64,000 nucleotides of DNA from Burkholderia sp. NRF60-BP8 (GCF_001522585.2 NZ_CP013374.1:682001-746000); one strand, 5' to 3'. Counted from the first letter of the stretch, positions 27,888 through 37,416 are shown. Numbers and translations are program-made. The notes: generated from the letters alone by a model not told the origin.

Positions 27888-29012
27888 TCAGGTCCGTAGC
27901 CAGGGCAATTGCGCGGCGCTGTAGCGGAACGTCTGGAACACGCTGTTCAACTGGCCGGGGCCGGTCCTGCGCGCCGCTTCGTCCGGGTATTCGGCGAACC
28001 ACGGGATCACGTATTCCCAGACGACCTCGCCGGCCGGCGTCACTTCGAACAGTCGGCCCGTCGACGATTCGGTGATGTGCGTGTTGCCGTTCGGCAAGCG
28101 TTGCGCGTTGCCCATGAACGGCGTGTAGAACAGGTTCACGACGTCGTCCGCATACGACCACACGACCCGCTGCGTCGCCGGATCGATTTCCACGACGCGC
28201 GAGAACGCGACGTGCGCACCGTGGCGGAAATTGCCGTTGTCGAACGCGAGGATGTGGCCGTTCGGCAGCGGCACCGGCGCATGCTGGTGCGATACGACGT
28301 CGGGCCCGATCCTCAGGTCGACGCGCCCGGTTGCGCGGTTCACGCCGACGATTCCCGACGTCGTGCGCAGGCTCATCAGCACGCGGCCGTTCGCGTCGAC
28401 CGCGAGACCGTTGACGAGCGGCCAGTGGTAGCGGCCGAACCCCGCCGCGATCGGAAAATCCTCCGGCCGCAGATGGTCGCGTGCATGCCATTCCCAGACG
28501 ATCCGGCCGGCGCGGTTCACTTCGCGGATCACGTCCGCGTACATCACCTCGTCGTCGCCGTGCGCGGTGCCGCCCGGCACGCGCCGCGCGAATGCCGCGT
28601 CGACCGGTTCGCACGCGGCGTACAGCAGGTTGCCGTTCGGCAGCCACTGCGCGTCGTGGTGATGCGCGGGATCCTCGTAGCGCCACACGATGTCGCCTTG
28701 CGGCGTGACCTCGTAGAAATCGCCGCCGTGCCACATCGACCACGGTGCGTAGCGCGATTCGGAGTGCGGATGATTGCCGTTGTAACCGAGATTGCCGTTC
28801 GCGAGGATGACCGCGTGGCGGCCGGGACGCACGGGCATCTTCCACTGGTGGGCGACCTCGCCGTCGATGCCGACGAGATAGACGTTGCCGTCGGCCGTCT
28901 GCGGCGCGATGAGCGTATAGCCGCCCGCGGACAGCGCGGGGTCGTGGGCGATGAGGCCGACGCCGCGGCGGCGCTGGGTAATCTGGTCGACGGTCGTCAC
29001 GGCGATCTCCAT
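27888..29012 (-). CDS. Arylsulfotransferase (ASST)-like beta-propeller protein
   Basis: Protein of 374 aa with repeated propeller-blade motifs of the type 'DG.V.W.y..p' (GDIVWRYEDPAHHHDAQWLPNGNLL; AGRIVWEWHARDHLRPEDFP; AGEVVWEYVIPWF) and His-rich blades (YNGNHPHSESR; SHQHAPVPLPNGHILAFDNG), as in the arylsulfotransferase family. Classical ASSTs are periplasmic and move sulfate between phenols, but no signal peptide is visible here (MEIAVTTVDQITQRRRGVG). It is therefore either cytoplasmic or a relative with another activity. It is divergent from a LysR regulator and upstream of the NCS2 permease, suggesting a small LysR-controlled catabolic or uptake unit. Confidence 0.75.
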   Translation of the reverse strand: MEIAVTTVDQITQRRRGVGLIAHDPALSAGGYTLIAPQTADGNVYLVGIDGEVAHQWKMPVRPGRHAVILANGNLGYNGNHPHSESRYAPWSMWHGGDFYEVTPQGDIVWRYEDPAHHHDAQWLPNGNLLYAACEPVDAAFARRVPGGTAHGDDEVMYADVIREVNRAGRIVWEWHARDHLRPEDFPIAAGFGRYHWPLVNGLAVDANGRVLMSLRTTSGIVGVNRATGRVDLRIGPDVVSHQHAPVPLPNGHILAFDNGNFRHGAHVAFSRVVEIDPATQRVVWSYADDVVNLFYTPFMGNAQRLPNGNTHITESSTGRLFEVTPAGEVVWEYVIPWFAEYPDEAARRTGPGQLNSVFQTFRYSAAQLPWLRT

Positions 29013-29114
29013 TCGAATCGGATACGGGAATGCAGCGGAATCTAGACGATTCGTCCGGTCAGTAAAATCGGATTATTCTTGACGGCCTGTTCGGAAAAAT
29101 CTAACGGTACCTTC

Positions 29115-30068
29115 ATGCGCTCGATATCGCAGACATTCCGCTGTTTCGACGAAGTCGCGCGGCGCGGCTCGATTCGCAAGGCGGCCGACGCGCTGCACCT
29201 GACCGCCGCGGCGGTCCACCAGCAGATCCGCAATCTCGAAGCGCAGGTCGGCGTGCCGCTGTTCGACCGGCTGCCGCGCGGCATGCAGTTGACGCTCGCC
29301 GGCGAGATCGTGATCGCGGCCGTGCGGCGCGGCCAGCGCGATTTCGACAACGCGCTGACGCAGGTCGAGGATCTGCGTGCGCTGCGGCGCGGGCACGTGA
29401 ATCTCGCGGTGCCTGCCTCGACGGCGGAAAGGCTCGTGCCCGACGCGATTCTCGCCGCGATGCAGCGTTACCCGGGCGTCACGTACAGCGTGCGCTCGGG
29501 AAACGGCGAGAGCATCGTGCGCTGGGTCGAGACGGGCGAGGTCGACATCGGTTATGCGCTGCGCCGGCGCAGCGCGGCGGGCGTCGTCGAGGTGCGCGCG
29601 TTCGCGCAGCCGCTGGGTGTCGTCACGGCGCCCGGTCATCCGTTGGCGTCGACGGGCGGCAAGGTGCGGATGCGCGACTGCTTCGCGCATCCGCTGATCC
29701 TGATGACGCCCGACACGGAGCTGCGCGCGATGTTCGACCAGATCGATGCGCGGCAGCCGCGCAGCGTGCGGCCGCTGGTCGAAACCGGTTCGGTGTCGAT
29801 GGTGCGGCGCCTCGTGGCCGCAGGGGCCGGCGTCGGTTTCCTGATCGCGGAAAACGTCGCGGACGACGTGGCCGCCGGCCGGCTCGCCTGGACGCCGCTG
29901 GCCGATGCGGGCGCGCGCTCGTTCAGTTGCATCTACCAGCGGGCGGACACGAGCGCGACGGTCGCGATGACGATGTTTCTCTCGTTCTTTTCCGAGGCGA
30001 TCGACGCGATGGAGCACGCGTTCGCGCGTGGGCGGCCGGCCGCCGCGCGTCGCCGGGCGACAAGGTAA
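29115..30068 (+). CDS. LysR-family transcriptional regulator
   Basis: Regulator of 317 aa (MRSISQTFRCFDEVARRGSI…). The N-terminal winged helix-turn-helix has the usual KAADALHLTAAAVHQQIRNLEAQVGVPLFDR; residues ~90-300 form the substrate-binding domain. An in-frame ATG at 29079 would add 12 residues, but the shorter form matches the family start better. The gene is divergent from the arylsulfotransferase-like/permease pair with about 100 bases between starts, the standard arrangement for a LysR activator and its target operon. Confidence 0.9.
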   Translation: MRSISQTFRCFDEVARRGSIRKAADALHLTAAAVHQQIRNLEAQVGVPLFDRLPRGMQLTLAGEIVIAAVRRGQRDFDNALTQVEDLRALRRGHVNLAVPASTAERLVPDAILAAMQRYPGVTYSVRSGNGESIVRWVETGEVDIGYALRRRSAAGVVEVRAFAQPLGVVTAPGHPLASTGGKVRMRDCFAHPLILMTPDTELRAMFDQIDARQPRSVRPLVETGSVSMVRRLVAAGAGVGFLIAENVADDVAAGRLAWTPLADAGARSFSCIYQRADTSATVAMTMFLSFFSEAIDAMEHAFARGRPAAARRRATR

Positions 30069-30297
30069 CGGTCGCGATGCGAGCCGCATCCGCGTATCGG
30101 AATGCGATGCAATGCAGCAAGCAACCTCGCATGCCGGTTCGGTGACGTCGCGCACACGACATGCGGTTGCGTGAAGTCATTTCCTTATTGCGGAAAAAAT
30201 TTTGTTCATGGGACTATCGAACGCGTCGCCCGTGCACCGAGGGGGTTGCAGGCGACAGGACGTCCATCGCAACGACCGACAAGAACATCGGCAGACC

Positions 30298-32283
30298 ATG
30301 AACAGAACAGCGATTTTTCCGTATGCGTCCGCGTTGCTCGCGGCTGCCTTGCTGACCGCGTGCGGCGGCGACGTCGAGAACGAGGCCGCCCGCACGACGA
30401 CACCTTCCACCGATGCGAGCTGCCTCGCGGTCGACAATAACGGCGCGACGGTCGTGGTGGGCTCGAACCAGCCGGGCGACCCGTCGCTGCCGGAAGCATC
30501 GTCGGGCTATCGCACCGGAATGAAGCCCGTCTATGCGAAAACCTACCTGGTGGCCACGTCGAACGCGTACGCGAGCGCGGCCGGTTGCGCGGTGCTGAAG
30601 AAGGGCGGTACGGCCGCCGACGCGGCGGTCGCCGTGCAGGCCGTGCTCGGTCTGACCGTCCCCGAGGCGACGGGCCTCGGGTCGGGCGGCGTGCTGCTCT
30701 ACTACGATGCGCGCGGCAAGACGCTGCAGGCATACGACGGCCGCGAAACCGCGCCGGCCGCCGCGACGGAGAACTACCTGCGCTATGTCGATGACGCCAC
30801 CGATCATTCGGCGCCGCTGCCGAACGCGCGCGCGAGCGGCCGTTCGATCGGCACGATCGGCGTGCCGCGGCTCATCGAGGCGCTGCAACAGGATCACGGT
30901 CGCTTGCCGTGGCAGAGCCTGTTCGGCGACGCGATCACGCTGGCGACCAACGGGTTCCCGATCGGCGGCCGGCTGGCCGACGCGATCGCGGCGAACGCAG
31001 CGAACCTGAAGCGGGACCCCGAAGCCGCCGCGTATTTTCTGAACGCCGACGGTTCGCCGAAGACGCTCGGCACCGTACTGAAGAATCCCGCCTACGCGCG
31101 CACGCTGTCGTTGATGGCGCAGTCGGGCGCGAACGCGCTGTACACGGGGCAGATCGCGCAGGACATCGTCGCGAAGATCGCGGTGACGAAGGGCGCGGAC
31201 GGCTCGACGCTCACGCCGGGCAAGACGACCGTCGCGGATCTCGCCGCCTATCAGGCGAAGCGCCGCGAACCGGTGTGCACGACTTATCGCAGTTACTGGG
31301 TCTGCGGGATGCCGCCGCCGTCGTCGGGCGGCATCGCGGTCGCATCGGCGCTCGGCATTCTCGAGAATTACGACCTGAAGTCGCTGAAGCCGACGGCGAT
31401 CGATCTCGAAGGCGGCAAGCCGACCGTCGCGGGCGTCCATCTCATCACCGAGGCCGAACGGCTCGCCTATGCCGACCGCGACAAGTACGTGGCCGATACC
31501 GACTTCGTGCCGCTGCCGGGCGGCACGTGGGACACGTTGCTGAACAAGCCGTACCTGAAATCGCGCGCGGCGCTGATCGACCCGACCAAAAGCATGGGCA
31601 CCGCGCAGCCCGGCAATCTCGGTGCGGTGCCGCTCGGCGTCGACACGACGCTGATCGAGCACGGCACGAACCAGTTCACGATCGTGGACGGCGACGGCAG
31701 CGTGCTGAGCGCGACGACGACGGTCGAGTCGAGCATGGGCTCGTTCCACATGACCAACGGCTTCCTGCTGAACAATCAGTTGACCGACTTTTCCGCGAAC
31801 CCGCTCGACACGTCCGGCAATCCGGTGGCCAACCGACTGCAGCCGGGCAAGCGACCGCGCAGCTCGATGGCGCCGACGATCGTGTTCGGGCAGGCCGCCG
31901 ACGGCTCGCGCGGCGACTTCGTGATGGCGACCGGATCGCCGGGCGGCGGCACGATTCCGCAATACGTGGTCAAGACGCTGGTCGGCGCGCTCGACTGGGG
32001 GCTCGACGCGCAACAGTCGGCGGGGCTCGTCGACTTCGGCGCGAGCAACAGCCCGACGACCACGATCGGCGGCGAGCATCCGAACGTCAACACGGCGAAC
32101 AACGGCGCGAACGATCCGCTGATCGCGGGGTTGCTCGCGCTCGGGCACAAGGTGTCGACTTCCGCGCAGGCGAGCGGCGTCAACACGGTGATGCGCGTGA
32201 CGGTCGGCCAATCGCCGGTGTTGCAGGGCGGCACCGATCCGCGTCGCGAAGGCGTCGTGCTCGGCGATACGTTCCGGCCGTAA
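30298..32283 (+). CDS. Gamma-glutamyltransferase/glutathione hydrolase, lipoprotein
   Basis: Protein of 661 aa. The ATG at 30298 gives a lipoprotein signal (MNRTAIFPYASALLAAALLTAC, then GGD). The large-subunit part shows family motifs (GGTAADAAVAVQAVLGLTVPEATGLGSGG; PPPSSGGIAVASALGILE). The autocatalytic cleavage point and N-terminal nucleophile of the small subunit is Thr457 in HGTNQFTIVDG; the following residues TNQ replace the more common TTH. Downstream come SSMGSFHMTNGFLLNNQLTDFS and GKRPRSSMAPTIV. The enzyme cleaves the gamma-glutamyl bond of glutathione in the periplasm, here anchored by lipid. It stands alone, with its own leader and a weak terminator hairpin after it. Confidence 0.9.
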   Translation: MNRTAIFPYASALLAAALLTACGGDVENEAARTTTPSTDASCLAVDNNGATVVVGSNQPGDPSLPEASSGYRTGMKPVYAKTYLVATSNAYASAAGCAVLKKGGTAADAAVAVQAVLGLTVPEATGLGSGGVLLYYDARGKTLQAYDGRETAPAAATENYLRYVDDATDHSAPLPNARASGRSIGTIGVPRLIEALQQDHGRLPWQSLFGDAITLATNGFPIGGRLADAIAANAANLKRDPEAAAYFLNADGSPKTLGTVLKNPAYARTLSLMAQSGANALYTGQIAQDIVAKIAVTKGADGSTLTPGKTTVADLAAYQAKRREPVCTTYRSYWVCGMPPPSSGGIAVASALGILENYDLKSLKPTAIDLEGGKPTVAGVHLITEAERLAYADRDKYVADTDFVPLPGGTWDTLLNKPYLKSRAALIDPTKSMGTAQPGNLGAVPLGVDTTLIEHGTNQFTIVDGDGSVLSATTTVESSMGSFHMTNGFLLNNQLTDFSANPLDTSGNPVANRLQPGKRPRSSMAPTIVFGQAADGSRGDFVMATGSPGGGTIPQYVVKTLVGALDWGLDAQQSAGLVDFGASNSPTTTIGGEHPNVNTANNGANDPLIAGLLALGHKVSTSAQASGVNTVMRVTVGQSPVLQGGTDPRREGVVLGDTFRP

Positions 32284-32395
32284 TCGGGCAGCATGCGCAC
32301 GGCCCGGGTCTGCTGCCGACGACCGGGGGCCGTGCATCGCGACGAGGCTGCATCGACGGCCGGGCAATCTCGATCATTCGGAATGCAGATATATG

Positions 32396-32420
32396 CGGCC
32401 GGCTCGTCAGCCGGCCGTTT
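32396..32420 (+). terminator. Candidate terminator after the gamma-glutamyltransferase gene
   Basis: A 9-bp GC-rich stem (CGGCCGGCT, loop CGTC, AGCCGGCCG) followed by TTTA, 113 bases after the stop codon. The T-run is short, so termination may be partial. The remainder of 32284-32725 holds no gene that I can see; it is the leader of the next gene. Confidence 0.55.
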
Positions 32421-32725
32421 AGTTGGTCGGCTGCCCCGATACATGGCGATCGCGCGAAGCGCCGGCGTGAAGCAGCCGGTCGCCCCGGTTCGCGGTTCAA
32501 GCCCGTCCGTCGTCAAATACGGCGTTCACTTCGCCGCAAGCCCCCGATTGTCAAACAGTGTGAGTCAATCGTCAGCATTTGCAACGGAAGTAACAGTCCC
32601 CGCAAATCAATCGTTTTGCGCGCCGGCGCCGCTACATTAGCCCCACTTGCCGCATGTCGCGGCGAGGCATGCGACAAGCCGCACGAAGGCGGCCCGCAGC
32701 AACAACGTCTTTGGGGAGAATGACC

Positions 32726-33268
32726 ATGAACAAGATTCGTACGATTCTGCTGGGTGCCGCTCTGACGGCGATGGCGACGTCGGCTGCATTTGCACAGACG
32801 GCTCAGACCGGTGCCGAGGGTTCCGCAGGCGTCGGCGCCCAGGTCCAGACGCCGCTGCTCGGCGGCGGCGTGGGCGTGCAGGCTGGCGCCGGCGCGAATG
32901 CGGCAGGCTCGGGTTCGGGCGCGGGCAATGTCGTCGGCGGCGCACTGAACGGCGTCGGCAAGACGGTCGGCGGCGTGGGCTCGGCAGCCGGCACGGCAGT
33001 GGGCGGCGCGACGCAGGCGGTCGGTTCGGCGGCCGGCGCGACGAAGGATGCGGCGGCATCGGCCGTGCACGCGACGAAGTCGCACGTGAAGTACGTTGCC
33101 GGCTCGGCGAAGAGCCGTGCACAAGGCGCGATGTCGACCGCGGGCGATGTCGCGGGCGGCGCGAAGGCGAAGGCCGGCGAGGCGCTCGAAGGTGCGACGA
33201 ACTCGGTGCAGGGTGGCGCATCGGTCGGCGTGAAGGGTTCGGCGTCGGCGCAAGGCGGCGCGCTGTAA
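32726..33268 (+). CDS. Exported Gly/Ala-rich low-complexity protein
   Basis: Protein of 180 aa; GGGGAGA lies 7 bases before the chosen ATG (another ATG at 32720 is in frame). A clear signal peptide (MNKIRTILLGAALTAMATSAAFA|Q) precedes a mature protein dominated by Gly, Ala, Ser and Val. The pattern is glycine-rich in the first half (GGGVGVQAGAGANAAG) and Ala/Lys helical in the second, with a VHATKSHVKYVAGSAKS segment. I do not recognise a named domain; it is likely to be periplasmic, cell-envelope or secreted. It is monocistronic, with a strong terminator directly downstream. Confidence 0.82.
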   Translation: MNKIRTILLGAALTAMATSAAFAQTAQTGAEGSAGVGAQVQTPLLGGGVGVQAGAGANAAGSGSGAGNVVGGALNGVGKTVGGVGSAAGTAVGGATQAVGSAAGATKDAAASAVHATKSHVKYVAGSAKSRAQGAMSTAGDVAGGAKAKAGEALEGATNSVQGGASVGVKGSASAQGGAL

Positions 33269-33291
33269 CGAGCAGCACGGATCTCGTCACG

Positions 33292-33325
33292 GCCCGGCCC
33301 GCTTCGATGCGGGCCGGGCTTTTTA
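33292..33325 (+). terminator. Rho-independent terminator of the Gly/Ala-rich protein gene
   Basis: A perfect 11-bp stem (GCCCGGCCCGC, loop TTCGAT, complement) followed by TTTTTA, 23 bases after the stop codon. Confidence 0.92.
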
Positions 33326-34394
33326 TTGGGGAGCGCGATACGTCGAGAAAGGCAAGGTATCGATATTGATCAGGATTGCAAAAGTAACAAGACTGGCGGC
33401 CTGAGCTGGATGACGAAAGGGGATGACAGTCGAGCTGGGGCAAGCTGACCGGCTTGGCGGCTGCGAAGATGGAACGACGGAGATACCGAGGCAATATCTG
33501 CACTGGGTGCTGCTATCGAGCGGCTAGCGGCCTCGAATGTCACGTTCATGACCCGGTGACGATCGTCGCAAATGAACGTGCAATAACGAAATAAAGTATT
33601 TGCAAGAAAAGTGAAAGTTGGTTTATAAATACGAGCGTTTCGTATTTTCTCTGTCACTCGCGCCATTGGCATTGAAGAGGGCGTCAAATGGCTGTAACAC
33701 TGTTTGATGTGTGTCAGCTGCGCGCGCTTTCTCGTGACCATGAATGCCGCCTAAGAAGCAGGCTATGTCGCGTTGGGGATCCCGTGAATTGCTGAAATCG
33801 TCAGCCCGCGCCTGATGAATCGCAGGCGGAACACGGCATTTTCGTTGTCGAAACGTTGATTATTTGATCGGTGGAAGTTGCGAGCTATCTTGTGGTTCGC
33901 GTTGACGATCACCTGATCTTTTTAATTGATTCGAACGGCGAAATGATCGACATGTTTTTTAATAAAAAGTGAATGTATTATCGATTCCATTTTATTGGCG
34001 TGCAGTCGTAAATTCGAAAAAAATATTCCATGATTAATACGCTGCAGGGCACGAAGCATCCGCGGTGATTGAGCGTGTCGTCACGCCTTCAACGATATCC
34101 GCACGGGCACTGTCGCGTTTGCAGAGTCGGATCGCGTACCACTATCGGCAATGTGCGATGAGGTTGCGTTGCAATCGGACGCGTCGGCGCCGATCGAGGC
34201 ACGTCAATGTTCAAGTCGACCAGCGCGAGGCGTTTGGCAGGCTTCTTCGGACGATCACGCTGAAGGTCCGCGACGCGCAGCGCGACGGCGACATGACATT
34301 CAACGTCGTGTTGCCGCCCGGAGGCGGCGTCGTGACGACCGACACGGACGCCACGCCTGATTACCGGGTGAGTCCCGTTCACGGAGAGGCTTCA
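33326..34394. other. AT-richer interval without a confident gene
   Basis: About 1.07 kb. From ~33540 to ~34040 the sequence is markedly richer in A and T than anything else outside the rrn operon, with short A and T runs (33955-33970 and 34015-34030). A small inverted repeat AATACGA-GCGTT-TCGTATT at 33628-33646 could be a terminator or an operator. The final ~330 bases are open in the same frame as the downstream exported protein, with moderately coding-like codons (…MTFNVVLPPGGGVV…). A longer product or an eroded gene there cannot be excluded. Confidence 0.5.
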
Positions 34395-35522
34395 ATGCGT
34401 AAAGTCATGCTGTACTGGATGATGTTGCTGCTCGCGTCGTTTGCGTCGGGTATCGCGAATATTGCCCATGCGGGACCAGCAAGCGAAGCGCTGGCGCCCG
34501 CAGCGGCACGCGCAGACCGGCTGCCCGCCTATCAGCCGCGATTCGGTCGCACGCGCCCGATCGTCGCCGTCGTCGGCGAAAACGACTATACCGAGCTGAC
34601 CGATTACGTCGTCCCCTATGGCATCGTTGCCGAATCGGGCGCGGCGGATCTCGTCGCACTTGCGACGAAACCGGGCCCCATCCGGATGTTCCCGGCGCCG
34701 ATGAACGTCATTCCGGACGAAACCACCGCTCGGTTCGATGAGCGCGTGCCCCAGGGGGCGGACTATGTGATCGTGCCGGCCGTGCATCGCGACAGCGATC
34801 CGGCGCTGCTTGCATGGGTGGCCGAGCAGGCGAAGAAGGGCGCCACGATCATCGGCGTGTGCGATGGCGTCTGGGTCCTTGCACGCGCGGGGCTGCTGGA
34901 AGGCCGTCGCGCGACGGGGCACTGGTACTCGATGAGCGATCTCCGCAAGAAGTTTGCCGATACGCGATGGGTCGACGGCAAGCGTTACGTTGCCGATGGC
35001 AAGGTCGTCACGACGACCGGCGTCACCGCGACGATTCCGGTATCGCTTGCGCTCGTCGAGGCGCTCGCCGGACACGAACGCGCACTGCAGGTCGCCGAGC
35101 GGCTCGGACGGCCTGCATGGTCGTCCGAGATCGCGAGCGACCGATTCAAACTCGGATTGTCGGCGATGGCGACGATCGCAACCAATTACGTGTCGTTCTG
35201 GTCGCACGAGGATTTCGGTATCCCGATCGAGCCGGGTGTCGACGAAATTGCGCTCGTGCTCGAGGCCGACGCCTATTCCACGACGTTCCGCTCCACCGCC
35301 TACACGGTTGCAGCGAATCGCGAGCCCGTGCGCACCCGGCGCGGATTGACTATCGTTCCGGACCGCGTGGCCGGCGTCGATGCGCCTGCGCGGATGTTGT
35401 CCGTACCGATCGCGCGCTATCCGTTGCATGCGCTCGATGCATCGCTGAATGCGATCTCGTCCGAGTTCGGCAAGCGCACGGCCGCATGGGTCGCACTACA
35501 GATGCAGTATCCGGGTTACTGA
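34395..35522 (+). CDS. Exported DJ-1/PfpI (GATase1-like) family protein
   Basis: Protein of 375 aa. The ATG at 34395 is preceded by GGAGAGG and starts a signal peptide (MRKVMLYWMMLLLASFASGIANIAHA). The mature part has a DJ-1/PfpI-type domain like the sensor half of GlxA regulators: a glutamine-amidotransferase-like fold with the elbow cysteine in GATIIGVCDGVWVLARAGLLEGRRATGHW split around Cys. A second, less familiar half (…TNYVSFWSHEDFGIPIEPGVDE…) follows. No helix-turn-helix is present, so this is a periplasmic relative rather than a regulator. The ligand or reaction is unknown. It follows an AT-richer stretch and has no operon partners. Confidence 0.82.
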   Translation: MRKVMLYWMMLLLASFASGIANIAHAGPASEALAPAAARADRLPAYQPRFGRTRPIVAVVGENDYTELTDYVVPYGIVAESGAADLVALATKPGPIRMFPAPMNVIPDETTARFDERVPQGADYVIVPAVHRDSDPALLAWVAEQAKKGATIIGVCDGVWVLARAGLLEGRRATGHWYSMSDLRKKFADTRWVDGKRYVADGKVVTTTGVTATIPVSLALVEALAGHERALQVAERLGRPAWSSEIASDRFKLGLSAMATIATNYVSFWSHEDFGIPIEPGVDEIALVLEADAYSTTFRSTAYTVAANREPVRTRRGLTIVPDRVAGVDAPARMLSVPIARYPLHALDASLNAISSEFGKRTAAWVALQMQYPGY

Positions 35523-36165
35523 GCTGCGCATCGCAGCGTCGCCCGGTTCGCCCCCGAGCCTGTCGGTTCTCCGCCCGTCTCCGTGGGAGCCGAGCATGTC
35601 CCTGTCGTTTCGTAACTGCTTCGGAGATTCGGAGCACGCATGGACGCTGTGCGATCCTCGCGCGCGCCGCTCCGCCGCGCTCCGCGCCAGGAAGGATTGA
35701 CCGCGTCCGGCTATTTTCCGATGACGTCGCGGCTCGCGAGCATGATCGCCATGCGGCACCTCGCGACATCGTGGAAATGGTGATTTGCGAACTTCGGTCC
35801 GGATCTCCGGATCGGGCGGCGTCCCGTACCCATTGCCCGCACGTCGTGCTTAAATAGCGGCGCTCCCGATAGCCGGCTGTCGCGATGGCAACGCCGGCCG
35901 GCTCCGTTTCGCCGTCACGCACGCCTGCTGCGGCACAATGTCGGTTCGCATCGGTATCGCGTGCTTCCCCGCCATCCGCACCGATGGAGAACGCATGTCG
36001 TTACCGCTTTCAGGTACCATCCCGACCCGCTTGCAGTGGGCAGCATGATCCGGTCCGACGCGTGTCGCATGTGCGGCGGCAAGCCCGGCGGCTACCGGGA
36101 CGACGCACGACGGCATGGGCCGTGCGAGCGGCGTCGCCCGTTCGTCATGAAACAGAGGAACCTTC
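35523..36165. other. Intergenic interval with no supported gene
   Basis: About 640 bases. Short frames exist on both strands, but none has a ribosome site together with a recognisable or codon-biased product. The last 15 bases hold the GAGGAA site of the exonuclease gene. Confidence 0.5.
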
Positions 36166-37416
36166 GTGAAGTTCATCCACGCGGCAGACATTCACCTTGA
36201 CAGCCCGTTGCACGGCCTGAGCGCATATCCCGACGCGCCGGCCGCGCAGTTGCGCAACGCGTCGCGCGAGGCGCTGCGGCAACTCGTGGATCGTGCGATC
36301 GAAGAGGAAGTCGCGTTCCTCGTGATCGCAGGCGACCTGTACGACGGCGACTGGAAGGATCACAACACGGGCATCTTCTTCGGCCAGCAGATGGGCCGCC
36401 TGCGCAAGGCCGGCATCCGCGCGTTCGTGCTCGGCGGCAATCACGATGCCGAAAGCGAGATGACGAAGAAGCTGACGCTGCCCGACAACGTCACCGTGTT
36501 CGGCCACCGCAAGCCGGAAACCTTCAGGCTGCCGGAATTCGACGTCGCGCTGCACGGGCAGAGCTTCAAGGACAAGGCGGTCGTCGACAATCTCGCGATC
36601 GGCTATCCGGATCCGGTGCCCGGGTACTACAACATCGGCGTGCTGCACACGGCGCTCGAAGGGTATGCGGCGCATGCGAACTACGCGCCGTGCACACTGG
36701 CCGAACTGCACGCGAAAGGCTACGACTACTGGGCGCTCGGGCACGTGCACGAATTCCAGCAATGGGCGGGCGCGTCCACCGTCGTGTTTCCCGGCAACCT
36801 GCAGGGGCGCCATATCCGCGAGACGGGCCGGCGCGGCGCGGTGCTCGTGACGGTCGAGCAAGGCAAGACGCAGGTCGAGCGCCTGTATCTCGACGTGCTG
36901 CGCTGGGAAGCCGTGTCGGTCGATGCGTCCGATTGCGTGTCGGTTGCGGATCTGTCGAGAAAGATCGGTCAGTCGCTGGAGGCGCTGTTGACCGTCGACG
37001 GCCACGTGCCGCGCGCGGTGCGCGTCACCGTCACCGGGCGCACGCCCGCGCACGGTCTCTTTTTCGGCCGCGCGCCGCAGTTGCGTGCGGAGGTGCTGAA
37101 CCAGATCGGCATCATCGGCAACGAGCGGCTGTGGCTCGAGAAGGTCCGGCTCGCGACGTCCGCCGCCGATCGGCAGCCGGGCGAAAGCGAACCGCTCGAG
37201 GCGCTGGAGGACCTGAAGCAGATCCTGGCCGATGCCGCGCACGATCCGGATTTCCTCGCGCTGCTCGAACGCGACCTGAAGCCGTTCGTCGGCAAGGTCC
37301 GCAGCGACGTGAAGGAGGACGTGCCGTTGCTGACGATGGCGCGTGCGGGCGAGCTGACGGCGCTGGTCGAGCAGGTCGGGCCCGCGTTGCTGGCGCGGCT
37401 GGCGAGGGGGGAGTAA
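36166..37416 (+). CDS. YhaO/SbcD-like DNA repair metallophosphoesterase
   Basis: Protein of 416 aa starting with GTG, 8 bases after GAGGAA. The calcineurin-like nuclease motifs are in order: D-x-H (AADIHLDSP), GDLYDGDW, GGNHD, and the late GHVHEF. The C-terminal ~150 residues form the capping domain of the Mre11/SbcD group and lack other motifs. It is followed after 3 bases by the YhaN-like ATPase, and the two should form a nuclease-ATPase complex analogous to SbcCD or Mre11-Rad50. The YhaO/YhaN branch is distinct from the housekeeping sbcCD genes. Confidence 0.92.
   Translation: MKFIHAADIHLDSPLHGLSAYPDAPAAQLRNASREALRQLVDRAIEEEVAFLVIAGDLYDGDWKDHNTGIFFGQQMGRLRKAGIRAFVLGGNHDAESEMTKKLTLPDNVTVFGHRKPETFRLPEFDVALHGQSFKDKAVVDNLAIGYPDPVPGYYNIGVLHTALEGYAAHANYAPCTLAELHAKGYDYWALGHVHEFQQWAGASTVVFPGNLQGRHIRETGRRGAVLVTVEQGKTQVERLYLDVLRWEAVSVDASDCVSVADLSRKIGQSLEALLTVDGHVPRAVRVTVTGRTPAHGLFFGRAPQLRAEVLNQIGIIGNERLWLEKVRLATSAADRQPGESEPLEALEDLKQILADAAHDPDFLALLERDLKPFVGKVRSDVKEDVPLLTMARAGELTALVEQVGPALLARLARGE

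Noticed and set aside
33370..33741. 123-residue minus-strand frame in the AT-richer patch
   Set aside because: No ribosome site, no codon bias typical of neighbours, and no recognisable domain; too weak to call.
34065..34394. In-frame 110-residue extension of the exported DJ-1-like protein
   Set aside because: The internal ATG at 34395 has a good ribosome site and a textbook signal peptide; an extension would bury the signal.
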